Notes under the pieces: generated by a model
Told to the model about the DNA's origin: nothing
The model's input: the letters and a program-made list of their open reading frames with translations, nothing else
Database searches by the model: none
Shown here: positions 30,701 through 42,400 of the stretch, piece after piece
How the letters are laid out: the number at the start of each line of letters is the position of its first letter
How positions within the stretch are numbered: the stretch's first letter is position 1
NCBI RefSeq assembly: GCF_051014685.1
Contig: NW_027478420.1
Coordinates: 868,001 to 932,000, forward strand
Origin: Ptiloglossa arizonensis
Taxonomy: Eukaryota > Arthropoda > Insecta > Hymenoptera > Colletidae
Length of the DNA stretch: 64,000 nucleotides
Reading direction: 5' to 3'
Position numbers and translations under genes: made by a program

Positions 30701-32826
30701 AACGTATAACGTATAACGTTTAACGTATAACGTATAACGTATAACGTATAACGTATAACGTATAACGTATAACGTATAACGTATAACGTATAACGTATAA
30801 CGTATAACGTATAACGTATAACGTATAACGTATAACGTATAACGTATAACGTATAACGTATAACGTATAACGTATAACGTATAACGTATAACGTATAACG
30901 TATAACGTATAACGTATAACGTATATCCTATAACGCATAACGTATACCGTATGACGTATAACGTCAAACGTATAACGTATAACGTATAACGTATAACATA
31001 TAACGTATAACGTATAACGTATAACGTATAACGTATAACGTATAACGTATAACATATAAAGTATAACGTATAACGTATAACCTGTAACGTATAACGTATA
31101 TCCTATAACGCATAACGTATAGCGTATAACGCATAACGTATAACGTATAACGTATAACGTATAACGCATAACATATAACGTATAACGTATAACGTATATC
31201 GTATAACGTATAACGAATACCGTAAAACGTAAAATTGTATTACATATTACGCATAACGAGTAACGTATAACGTATAACGTATAACGTATAACGTATAACA
31301 TATAACGAATAACGTATAACGTATAACGTACAACGTATAACGTATAACGTATAACGTATAACGTACAACGTATAACGTATAACGTATAACGTATAACGTA
31401 CAACGTATAACGCATAACGTATAACGTATAACGTATAACGTATAACGTATATCGTATAACGTATAACGTATAACGTTTAACGTATAACGTATAACGTATA
31501 ACGTATAACGTATAACGTATAACGTATAACGTATAACGTATAACATATAACGTATAACGTATAACGTATAACGTATAACGTATAACGTATAACGTATAAC
31601 GTATAACGTATAACGTATAACGTATAACATATAACGTATAACGTATAACGTATAACGTATAACGTATAACGAATAACGTATAACGTATAACGTATAACGT
31701 ATGACGTATCACGTATAAGGTATGACCTATAGCGCATAACGTATAGCGTATAACGCGTAACGTATAACGTATAACGTATAACGTATAACGTATAACGTAT
31801 AACGTATAACGTATAACGTATAACGTATAACGTATAACGTATAACGTATAACGTATAACGTATAACGTATAACGTATAACGTATAACGTATAACGTATAA
31901 CGTATATCCTATAACGCATAACGTATACCGTATAACGTATAACGTCAAACGTATAACGTATAACGTATAACGTATAACATATAACGTATAACGTATAACG
32001 TATAACGTATAACGTATAACGTATAACGTATAACGTATAAAGTATAACGTATAACGTATAACGTATAACGTATAACCTGTAACGTATAACGTGTATCCTA
32101 TAACGCATAACGTGTAGCGTATAACGCATAACGTATAACGTATAACGTATAACGTATAACGTATAACGTATAACGTATAACGTATAACGTATAACGTATA
32201 ACGTATAACGTATAACGTATAACCTATAACGTATAACGTATAACGTATAACGTATAACGTATAACGTATAACGTTTAACGTATAACGTATAACGTATAAC
32301 GTATAACGTATAACGTATAACGTATAACGTATAACGTATAACGTATAACGTATAACGTATAACGTCAAACGTATAACGTATAACGTATAACGTATAACGT
32401 ATAACGTATAACGTATAACGTATAACGTATAACGTATAACATATAACGCATAACGTATAACGTATAACGTATAACGTATAACGTATAACGTATAACGTAT
32501 AACGTATAACGTATAACGTATAACGTATAACGTATAACGTATAACGTATAACGTATAACGTATAACGTATAACGTATAACGTATAACGTATAACGTATAA
32601 CGTATAACGTATAACGTATAACGTATAACGTATAACGTATAACGTATAACGTATAACGTATAACGTACAACGTATAACGTACAACGCATAACGTATAACG
32701 TATATCGTATAACGTATAACGTATAACGTATACCGTTTAACGTATAACGTATAACGTATAACGTATAACGTATAACGTATAACGTATAACGTATAACGTA
32801 TAACGTACAACGTATCACGTATAACG

Positions 32827-32962
32827 TATATCCTATAACGCATAACGTATATCCTATAACGCATAACGTATAGCGAATAACGCATAACGTATACCGTATA
32901 ACGTATGACGTATCACGTATAAGGTATGACCTATAGCGCATAACGTATAGCGTATAACGCGT
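32827..32962 (+). repeat. Composite L1: double TATATCC joined to block C
   Basis: Two TATATCC elements lie close together, followed by CGTATAG, CGAATAA, CGCATAA, CGTATAC and then a complete block C. It is preceded by CGTACAA and CGTATCA. Copies begin at 32827, 36482 and 50714. The first two are 3,655 bp apart, the same offset as the B cores at 31231 and 34886, so they belong to one duplication. A related form, L2, replaces the double element with one TATATCCTATCACG at 45300, 45895 and 47176. Confidence 0.7.
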
Positions 32963-33113
32963 AACGTATAACGTATAACGTATAACGTATAACGTATAAC
33001 GTATAACGTATAACGTATAACGTATAACGTATAACGTATAACGTATAACGTATAACGTATAACGTATAACGTATATCGTATAACGTATAACGTATAACGT
33101 ATAACGTATAACG

Positions 33114-33196
33114 TATATCCTATAACGCATAACGTATAACGGATAACGTATAACGTATATCGTATAACGTATAACGTATAACGTATAACGCATAAC
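33114..33196 (+). repeat. Block T: CGGATAA block, transition module
   Basis: TATATCC and CGCATAA are followed by CGGATAA, then CGTATAT, three canonical monomers and CGCATAA. An upstream CGTATAT about six monomers before is part of the module. Copies with GG are found near 33141, 37139, 46174, 46353, 46538, 47462, 51049 and 51518. At 36740 the monomer reads CGGACAA, a private change. T stands at the ends of both type 1 stretches, just before type 2 sequence, and also occurs within the second type 1 stretch. A lone CGGATAA at about 53,087 lies in type 2. Confidence 0.65.
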
Positions 33197-34371
33197 GTAT
33201 AACGTATAACGTATAACGTATAACGAATAACGTTTAACGTATAACGTTTAACGTATAACGTATAACGTATAACGTATAACGTATAACGTATAACGTATAA
33301 CGTATAACGTATAACGTATAACGTATAACGTATAACGTATAACGTATAACGTATAACGTATAACGTATATCCTATAACGCATAACGTATACCGTATAACG
33401 TATAACGTCAAACGTATAACGTATAACGTATAACGTATAAAGTATAACGTATAACGTATAACGTATAACGTATAACGTATAACGTATAACGTATAACGTA
33501 TAACGTATAACGTATAACGTATAACGTATAACGTATAACGTATAACGTATAACGTATAACGTATAACGTATGACGTATAACGTATAACGAATAACGTATA
33601 ACGTGTAACGTATAACGTATGACGTATCACGTATAAGGTATGACCTATAGCGCATAACGTATAGCGTATAACGCGTAACGTATAACGTATAACGTATAAC
33701 GTATAACGTATAACGTATAACGTATAACGTATAACGTATAACGTATAACGTATAACGTATAACGTATAACGTATAACGTATAACGTATATCCTATAACGC
33801 ATAACGTATACCGTATAACGTATAACGTCAAACGTATAACGTATAACGTATAACGTATAACATATAACGTATAACGTATAACGTATAACGTATAACGTAT
33901 AAAGTATAACGTATAACGTATAACCTGTAACGTATAACGTATATCCTATAACGCATAACGTATAGCGTATAACGCATAACCTATAACGTATAACGTATAA
34001 CGTATAACGTATAACGTATAACGTATAACGTATAACGTATAACGTATAACGTATAACGTATAACGTATAACGTATAACGTATAACGTATAACGTATAACG
34101 TATAACGTATAACGTATAACGTATAACGTATAACGTATAACGTATAACGTATAACGTATAACGTTTAACGTATAACGTATAACGTATAACGTATAACGTA
34201 TAACGAATAACGTATAACGTATAACGTATAACGTATAACGTATAACGTACAACGTATAACGTATAACGTATAACGTATAACGCATAACGTATAACGCATA
34301 ACGTACAACGTATAACGTATAGCGTATAACGTATAACGTATAACGTATAACGTATAACGTATAACGTATAA

Positions 34372-36850
34372 CGTTTAACGTATAACGTATAACGTATAAC
34401 GTATAACGTATAACGTATAACGTATAACGTATAACGTATAACGTATAACGTATAACGTATAACGTATAACGTATAACGTATAACGTATAACGTATAACGT
34501 ATAACGTATAACGTATAACGTATAACGTATAACGTATAACGTATAACGTATAACGTATAACGTATAACGTATAACGTATATCCTATAACGCATAACGTAT
34601 ACCGTATGACGTATAACGTCAAACGTATAACGTATAACGTATAACGTATAACATATAACGTATAACGTATAACGTATAACGTATAACGTATAACGTATAA
34701 CGTATAACGTATAAAGTATAACGTATAACGTATAACCTGTAACGTATATCCTATAACGCATAACGTATAGCGTATAACGCATAACGTATAACGTATAACG
34801 TGTAACGTATAACGCATAACATATAACGTATAACGTATAACGTATAACGTATATCGTATAACGTATAACGAATACCGTAAAACGTAAAATTGTATTACAT
34901 ATTACGCATAACGAGTAACGTATAACGTATAACGTATAACGTATAACGTATAACATATAACGAATAACGTATAACGTATAACGTACAACGTATAACGTAT
35001 AACGTATAACGTATAACGTACAACGTATAACGTATAACGTATAACGTATAACGTATAACGCATAACGTATAACGTATAACGTATAACGTATAACGTATAA
35101 CGTATAACGTATAACGTATAACGTTTAACGTATAACGTATAACGTATAACGTATAACGTATAACGTATAACGTATAACGTATAACGTATAACGTATAACG
35201 TATAACGTATAACGTATAACGTATAACGTATAACGTATAACGTATAACGTATAACGTATAACGTATAACGTATAACGTATAACGTATAACGTATAACGAA
35301 TAACGTATAACGTATAACGTATAACGTATAACGTATGACGTATCACGTATAAGGTATGACCTATAGCGCATAACGTATAGCGTATAACGCGTAACGTATA
35401 ACGTATAACGTATAACGTATAACGTATAACGTATAACGTATAACGTATAACGTATAAAGTATAACGTATAACGTATAACGTATAACGTATAACGTATAAC
35501 GTATAACGTATAACGTATAACGTATAACGTATAACGTATATCCTATAACGCATAACGTATACCGTATAACGTATAACGTCAAACGTATAACGTATAACGT
35601 ATAACGTATAACATATAACGTATAACGTATAACGTATAACGTATAACGTATAACGTATAACGTATAACGTATAACGTATAAAGTATAACGTATAACGTAT
35701 AACCTGTAACGTATAACGTATATCCTATAACGCATAAAGTGTAGCGTATAACGCATAACGTATAACGTATAACGTATAACGTATAACGTATAACGTATAA
35801 CGTATAACGTATAACGTATAACGTATAACGTATAACGTATAACGTATAACGTATAACGTATAACGTATAACGTATAACGTATAACGTATAACGTATAACG
35901 TATAACGTATAACGTATAACGTTTAACGTATAACGTATAACGTATAACGCATAACGTATAACGTATAACGTATAACGTATAACGTATAACGTCAAACGTA
36001 TAACGTATAACGTATAACGTATAACGTATAACGTATAACGTATAACGTATAACGTATAACGTATAACGCATAACGTATATCCTATAACGCATAACGTATA
36101 CCGTATAACGTATAACGTCAAACGTATAACGTATAACGTATAACGTATAACGTATAACGTATAACGTATAACGTATAACGTATAACGTATAACGTATAAC
36201 GTATAACGTATAACGTATAACGTATAACGTATAACGTATAACGTATAACGTATAACGTATAACGTATAACGTATAACGTATAACGTATAACGTATAACGT
36301 ATAACGTATAACGTACAACGTATAACGTACAACGCATAACGTATAACGTATATCGTATAACGTATAACGTATAACGTATACCGTTTAACGTATAACGTAT
36401 AACGTATAACGTATAACGTATAACGTATAACGTATAACGTATAACGTATAACGTATAACGTACAACGTATCACGTATAACGTATATCCTATAACGCATAA
36501 CGTATATCCTATAACGCATAACGTATAGCGAATAACGCATAACGTATACCGTATAACGTATGACGTATCACGTATAAGGTATGACCTATAGCGCATAACG
36601 TATAGCGTATAACGCGTAACGTATAACGTATAACGTATAACGTATAACGTATAACGTATAACGTATAACGTATATCGTATAACGTATAACGTATAACGTA
36701 TAACGTATAACGTATATCCTATAACGCATAACGTATAACGGACAACGTATAACGTATATCGTATAACGTATAACGTATAACGTATAACGCATAACGTATA
36801 ACGTATAACGTATAACGTATAACGAATAACGTATAACGTATAACGTTTAA
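34372..36850 (+). repeat. 2.5 kb direct duplication, copy 2
   Basis: This is the partner of 30.7-33.24 kb. The CCTGTAA near 34,738 is followed by one fewer monomer before TATATCC than in copy 1. The A right half near 35,735 carries AGTGTAG in place of CGTGTAG. The T block near 36,740 has CGGACAA instead of CGGATAA. These private changes postdate the duplication. This copy leads straight into the T blocks and type 2 domain at 37 kb. Confidence 0.72.
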
Positions 36851-37327
36851 CGTATAACGTATAACGTATAACGTATAACGTATATCGTATAACGTATAAC
36901 GTATAACGTATAACGTATAACGTATAACGTATAACGTATAACGTATAACGTATATCCTATAACGCATAACGTATAACGTATAACGTATAACGTATAACGT
37001 ATAACGTATAACGTATAACGTATAACGTATAACGTATAACGTATAACGTATAACGTATAACGTATAACGTATATCGTATAACGTATAACGTATAACGTAT
37101 AACGTATAACGTATATCCTATAACGCATAACGTATAACGGATAACGTATAACGTATATCGTATAACGTATAACGTATAACGTATAACGCATAACGTATAA
37201 CGTATAACGTATAACCAACAACGTATAACGTATAACGTATAACGTATAACGTATAACGTATAACGTATAACGTATAACGTATAACGTATAACGTATAACG
37301 TATAACGTATAACGTAGAACGTATAAC

Positions 37328-37392
37328 GTACAACGTATAACGTACAACGTATAACGTACAACGTATAACGTACAACGTATAACGTACAACGT
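37328..37392 (+). repeat. Run G: 14-bp dimers CGTACAA/CGTATAA
   Basis: Mutant and canonical monomers alternate strictly, giving a 14-bp period. Other runs lie at about 38241-38290, 39150-39205, 51708-51785, 52626-52690, 53713-53745, 55235-55255, 56691-56735, 61348-61385 and 61985-62045, with two to six dimers each. A CGTAGAA monomer often precedes the run (37315, 51690). This is a step from monomer to dimer repeat unit within the satellite, seen only in type 2. Confidence 0.75.
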
Positions 37393-37746
37393 ATAACGTA
37401 TAACGTATAACGTATAACGTATAACGTATAACGTATAACGTATAACGTATAACGTATAACGTATAACGTATAACGTATAACGTATAACGTATAACGCATA
37501 ACGTATAACGCATAACGTATAACGCATAACGTATAACGCATAACGTATAACGTATAACGTATAACGTATAACGTATAACGTATAACGTATAATGTATAAC
37601 GTATAACGTATAACGTATAACGTATAACGTATAACGTATAACGTATAACGTATAACGTATAACGTATAACGTATAACTCATAACGTATAACGTATAACGT
37701 ATAACGTATAACGTATAACGAATAACGTATAACGTATAACGTATAA

Positions 37747-37790
37747 CGTATAATCCGTATAACCTATGACGTATAACGTATAACTTATAA
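37747..37790 (+). repeat. Block F: TAATCCG block (type 2), 8 copies
   Basis: This is the first copy. A 9-bp unit CGTATAATC replaces a heptamer, so each F shifts the register by +2. Then come CGTATAA, CCTATGA, two canonical monomers and CTTATAA. TAATCC starts at 37751, 39741, 52151, 53301, 54136, 54936, 58795 and 60834. About 73 bp upstream every copy has a CTCATAA monomer, and about 90 bp downstream an E block. At two sites (39668 and 54863) the CTCATAA is followed by CCTATAA. CTCATAA monomers without F occur near 52987 and 61281. Confidence 0.8.
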
Positions 37791-37826
37791 CGTATAACGT
37801 ATAACGTATAACGTACAACGTATAAC

Positions 37827-37869
37827 GTATCACGTATAACGTATTACCAATAACGTATAACGTATGACG
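37827..37869 (+). repeat. Block E: TATCACG/TATTACG block (type 2)
   Basis: The order is CGTATCA, CGTATAA, CGTATTA, CGAATAA, CGTATAA, CGTATGA. This first copy differs by CCAATAA in place of CGAATAA. TATTAC positions include 37842, 38521, 38717, 39839, 40252, 40504, 52242, 52907, 53392, 54227, 55034, 56182, 56378, 57106, 57729, 58002, 58219, 58886, 59775, 60041, 60258, 60925, 61461, 61685, 62630, 62910, 63533 and 63799. Variants: CGCATCA for CGTATCA (38521, 40252, 52907, 56182), CGTATCG (57729, 59775, 63533), and CGAATGA for CGAATAA (57729, 58002, 59775, 60041, 63533, 63799). Confidence 0.75.
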
Positions 37870-38068
37870 TATAACGTATAACGTATAACGTATAACGTAT
37901 AACGTATAACGTATAACGTATAACGTATAACGTATAACGTATAACGTATAACGTATAACGTATAACGTATAACGTATAACGTATAACGTATAACGTATAA
38001 CGTATAACGTATAAAGTATAACGTATAACGTATAACGTATAACGTATAACGTACAACGTATAACGTAT

Positions 38069-38084
38069 AACATGTAATGTATAA
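38069..38084 (+). repeat. Block D: CATGTAATGTATAA block (type 2)
   Basis: Two adjacent monomers, CATGTAA and TGTATAA, both lack the CpG of the consensus: G to A in the first, C to T in the second. Together they create ACATGT. Copies occur at about 35 places in the two type 2 stretches and nowhere in type 1. Three to four monomers downstream there is usually CGAATAA, sometimes preceded by CGTATAT, and then a CGTACAA. Variants are CATGCAATG (57851, 59890, 63648), and a TGTGTAA monomer downstream (near 58,525, 60,565, 62,515, 62,571, 62,795, 62,850). Confidence 0.75.
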
Positions 38085-39393
38085 CGTATAACGTATAACG
38101 AATAACATATAACGTACAACGTATAACGTATAACGTATAACGTATAACGTATAACGTATAACGTATAACGTATAACGTATAACGTATAACGTATAACGTA
38201 TAACGTATAACGTATAACGTATAACGTATAACGTATAACGTACAACGTATAACGTACAACGTATAACGTACAACGTATAACGTACAACGTATAACGTATA
38301 ACGTATAACGTATAACGTATAACGTATAACGTATAACGTATAACGTATAACGTATAACGTATAACGTATAACGTATAACGTATAACGTATAACGTATAAC
38401 GTATAACGTATAACGTATAACGTATAACGTATAACGTATAACGTATAACATGTAATGTATAACGTATAACGTATAACGTATAACGAATAACGTATAACGT
38501 ATAACGCATCACGTATAACGTATTACGAATAACGTATAACGTATGACGTATAACGTATAACGTATAACGTATAACGTATAACGTATAACGTATAACGTAT
38601 AACATGTAATGTACAACGTATAACGTATAACGAATAACGTAAAACGTATAACGTATAACGTACAACGTATAACGTATAACGTATAACGTATAACGTATAG
38701 CGTATCACGTATAACGTATTACGAATAACGTATAACGTATGACGTATAACGTATAACGTATAACGCATAACGTATAACGTATAACGTATAACGTATAACG
38801 TATAACGTATAACGTATAACGTATAACATGTAATGTATAACGTATAACGTATATCGAATAACGTATAACGTATAACGTATAACGTACAACGTATAACGTG
38901 TAACGTATAACGTATAACGTATAACGTATAACGTATAACGTATAACGTATAACGTATAACGTATAACGTATAACGTATAACGTATAACGTATAACGTATA
39001 ACATGTAATGTATAACGTATAACGTATAACGTATAACGTATAACGTATAACGTACAACGTATAACGTATAACGTATAACGTATAACGTATAACGTATATC
39101 GCATAACGTATAACGTATAACGTATAACGTATAACGTATAACGTATAACGTACAACGTATAACGTACAACGTATAACGTACAACGTATAACGTACAACGT
39201 ATAACGTACAACGTATAACGTATAAAGTATAACGTATAGCGTACAACGTATAACGTATAACGTATATCGTATAACGTATAACGTATAACGTATAACGTAT
39301 AACGTATAACGTATAACGTATAACGTATAACGTATAACGTATAACGTATAACGTATAACGTATAACGTATAACGTATAACGTATAACGTATAA

Positions 39394-39484
39394 CGCATAA
39401 CGTATAACGCATAACGTATAACGCATAACGTATAACGCATAACGTATAACGCATAACGTATAACGCATAACGTATAACGCATAA
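39394..39484 (+). repeat. Run H: 14-bp dimers CGCATAA/CGTATAA
   Basis: This is the longest clean example, with seven CGCATAA monomers exactly 14 bp apart (39394 to 39478). Other runs are at about 37495-37540 (4), 40131-40210 (6), 51872-51920 (4), 53043-53075 (3), 53843-53915 (6), 54631-54720 (7), 56957-56995 (3), 59031-59105 (6), 61049-61125 (6) and 62258-62295 (3). Most runs lie a few hundred bases upstream of a CTCATAA monomer and F block. The dimer number varies between duplicated copies, which suggests unequal exchange or slippage by whole dimers. Confidence 0.78.
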
Positions 39485-42400
39485 CGTATAACGTATAACG
39501 TATAACGTATAACGTATAACGTATAACGTATAACGTATAACGTATAACGTATAACGTATAACGTATAACGTATAACGTATAACGTATAACGTATAACGTA
39601 TAACGTATAACGTATAACGTATAACGTATAACGTATAACGTATAACGTATAACGTATAACGTATAACTCATAACGTATAACCTATAACGTATAACGTATA
39701 ACGTATAACGAATAACGTATAACGTATAACGTATAACGTATAATCCGTATAACCTATGACGTATAACGTATAACTTATAACGTATAACGTATAACGTGTA
39801 ACGTATAACGTACAACGTATAACGTATCACGTATAACGTATTACGAATAACGTATAACGTATGACGTATAACGTATAACGTATAACGTATAACGTATAAC
39901 GTATAACGTATAACGTATAACGTATAACGTATAACGTATAACGTATAACGTATAACGTATAACGTATAACGTATAACGTATAACGTATAACGTATAACGT
40001 ATAACGTATAACGTATAACGTATAACGTATAACGTATAACGTATAACGTATAACGTATAACGTATAACGTATAACGTATAACGTATAACGTATAACGTAT
40101 AACGTATAACGTATAACGTATAACGTATAACGCATAACGTATAACGCATAACGTATAACGCATAACGTATAACGCATAACGTATAACGCATAACGTATAA
40201 CGCATAACGTATAACGAATAACGTATAACGTATAACGCATCACGTATAACGTATTACGAATAACGTATAACGTATGACGTATAACGTATAACGTATAACG
40301 TATAACGTATAACGTATAACGTATAACGTATAACATGTAATGTACAACGTATAACGTATAACGAATAACGTAAAACGTATAACGTATAACGTACAACGTA
40401 TAACGTATAACGTATAACGTATAACGTATAGCGTATCACGTATAACGTACAACGTATAACGTATAACGTATAACGTATAACGTATAGCGTATCACGTATA
40501 ACGTATTACGAATAACGTATAACGTATGACGTATAACGTATAACGTATAACGTATAACGTATAACGTATAACGTATAACGTATAACGTATAACGTATAAC
40601 GTATAAAGTATAACGTATAACGTATAACCTGTAACGTATAACGTATATCCTATAACGCATAACGTGTAGCGTATAACGCATAACGTATAACGTATAACGT
40701 ATAACGTATAACGTATAACGTATAACGTATAACGCATAACGTATAACGCATAACGTACAACGTATAACGTATAGCGTATAACGTATAACGTATAACGTAT
40801 AACGTATAACGTTTAACGTATAACGTATAACGTATAACGTATAACGTATAACGTATAACGTATAACGTATAACGTATAACGTATAACGTATAACGTATAA
40901 CGTATAACGTATAACGTATAACGTATAACGTATTACGTATAACGTATAACGTATAACGTATGACGTATCACGTATAAGGTATGACCTATAGCGCATAACG
41001 TATAGCGTATAACGCGTAACGTATAACGTATAACGTATAACGTATAACGTATAACGTATAACGTATAACGTATAACGTATAACGTATAACGTATAACGTA
41101 TAACGTATAACGTATAACGTATAACGTATAACGTATAACGTATAACGTATAACGTATAACGTATAACGTATATCCTATAACGCATAACGTATACCGTATA
41201 ACGTATAACGTCAAACGTATAACGTATAACGTATAACGTATAACATATAACGTATAACGTATAACGTATAACGTATAACGTATAACGTATAACGTATAAC
41301 GTATAAAGTATAACGTATAACGTATAACCTGTAACGTATAACGTATATCCTATAACGCATAACGTGTAGCGTATAACGCATAACGTATAACGTATAACGT
41401 ATAACGTATAACGTATAACGTATAACGTATAACGTATAACGTATAACGTATAACGTATAACGTATAACGTATAACGTATAACGTATAACGAATAACGTAT
41501 AACGTATAACGTATAACGTATGACGTATCACGTATAAGGTATGACTTATAGCGTATAACGTATAACGTATAACGTATAACGTATAACGTATAACGTATAA
41601 CGTATAACGTATAACGTATAACGTATATCCTATAACGCATAACGTATACCGTATGACGTATAACGTCAAACGTATAACGTATAACGTATAACGTATAACA
41701 TATAACGTATAACGTATAACGTATAACGTATAACGTATAACGTATAACGTATAACGTATAAAGTATAACGTATAACGTATAACCTGTAACGTATAACGTA
41801 TATCCTATAACGCATAACGTATAGCGTATAACGCATAACGTATAACGTATAACGTATAACGTATAACGCATAACATATAACGTATAACGTATAACGTATA
41901 ACGTATATCGTATAACGTATAACGAATACCGTAAAACGTAAAATTGTATTACATATTACGCATAACGAGTAACGTATAACGTATAACGTATAACGTATAA
42001 CGTATAACATATAACGAATAACGTATAACGTATAACGTACAACGTATAACGTATAACGTATAACGTATAACGTACAACGTATAACGTATAACGTATAACG
42101 TATAACGTATAACGCATAACGTATAACGTATAACGTATAACCTATAACGTATAACGTATAACGTATAACGTATAACGTTTAACGTATAACGTATAACGTA
42201 TAACGTATAACGTATAACGTATAACGTATAACGTATAACGTATAACGTATAACGTATAACGTATAACGTATAACGTATAACGTATAACGTATAACGTATA
42301 ACGTATAACGTATAACGTATAACGTATAACGTATAACGTATAACGTATAACGAATAACGTATAACGTATAACGTATAACGTATGACGTATCACGTATAAG

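Larger units (their letters stand above)
30717..33240 (+). repeat. 2.5 kb direct duplication, copy 1
   Basis: CGTTTAA (30717/34372), the left A element (30922/34577), the B core (31231/34886), L1 (32827/36482) and ACGCGT (32957/36612) all recur exactly 3,655 bp downstream. At the right end the offset falls to 3,599 (CGG at 33141/36740, CGCATAA 33189/36788), a loss of eight heptamers in the second copy. An ACGCGT at 31753/35387 is offset by 3,634, so internal canonical runs also differ. Confidence 0.75.
1..37195 (+). repeat. Type 1 higher-order repeat domain, first stretch
   Basis: This region is built from blocks A, B, C, J and K, separated by runs of about 4 to 35 canonical heptamers. ACGCGT (block C) occurs 37 times by eye between 890 and 36,612. 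Block B occurs 18 times between about 2.0 and 34.9 kb. The type 2 markers ACATGT, TAATCCG and the 14-bp dimer runs are absent. A frequent order is C, canonical run, A, then B with K or J, canonical run, C. The spacing is irregular because the number of canonical heptamers varies between copies. The last kilobase (36.7-37.2 kb) holds T blocks and leads into type 2. Confidence 0.85.
32900..39870 (+). repeat. Junction-spanning duplication, copy 1
   Basis: Markers across the type 1 to type 2 transition recur downstream: ACGCGT 32957/47285 (offset 14,328) and 33671/48006 (14,335), L1 36482/50714 and ACGCGT 36612/50844 (14,232), CGG 37139/51518 (14,379), CTCATAA 37678/52078, F 37751/52151 and E 37842/52242 (14,400), E 38521/52907 (14,386), then CTCATAA 39668/54863, F 39741/54936 and E 39839/55034 (15,195). 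The final jump of about 800 bp equals one additional F-marked unit in the downstream copy. Confidence 0.72.
37196..40530 (+). repeat. Type 2 higher-order repeat domain, first stretch
   Basis: The type 1 markers ACGCGT, TATATCC and the B core are absent between about 37.2 and 40.6 kb. They are replaced by D (ACATGT at 38070, about 38449, 38603, 38827, about 39001 and 40334), E (TATTAC at 37842, 38521, 38717, 39839, 40252 and 40504), F (TAATCC at 37751 and 39741), dimer runs G and H, and CTCATAA monomers at about 37678 and 39668. The two F-marked units are 1,990 bp apart. The exit is abrupt: the E motif at 40504 is followed by a short canonical run and then the type 1 AGTATAA and CCTGTAA monomers at about 40,605-40,630. 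Confidence 0.85.

Noticed and set aside
30720..32885. Long minus-strand open frames (up to 721 codons) as protein-coding genes
   Set aside because: All three minus frames are open at once and encode the same RYTLYVI series. Starts exist only where a variant monomer contributes CAT, and ends only where one contributes TTA, CTA or TCA on the plus strand. No codon bias, domain, start context or non-repeat sequence is present.
39394..39484. CRISPR array suggested by regularly spaced short repeats
   Set aside because: Repeat and spacer are both the same heptamer, no unique spacers exist and no cas gene is present.
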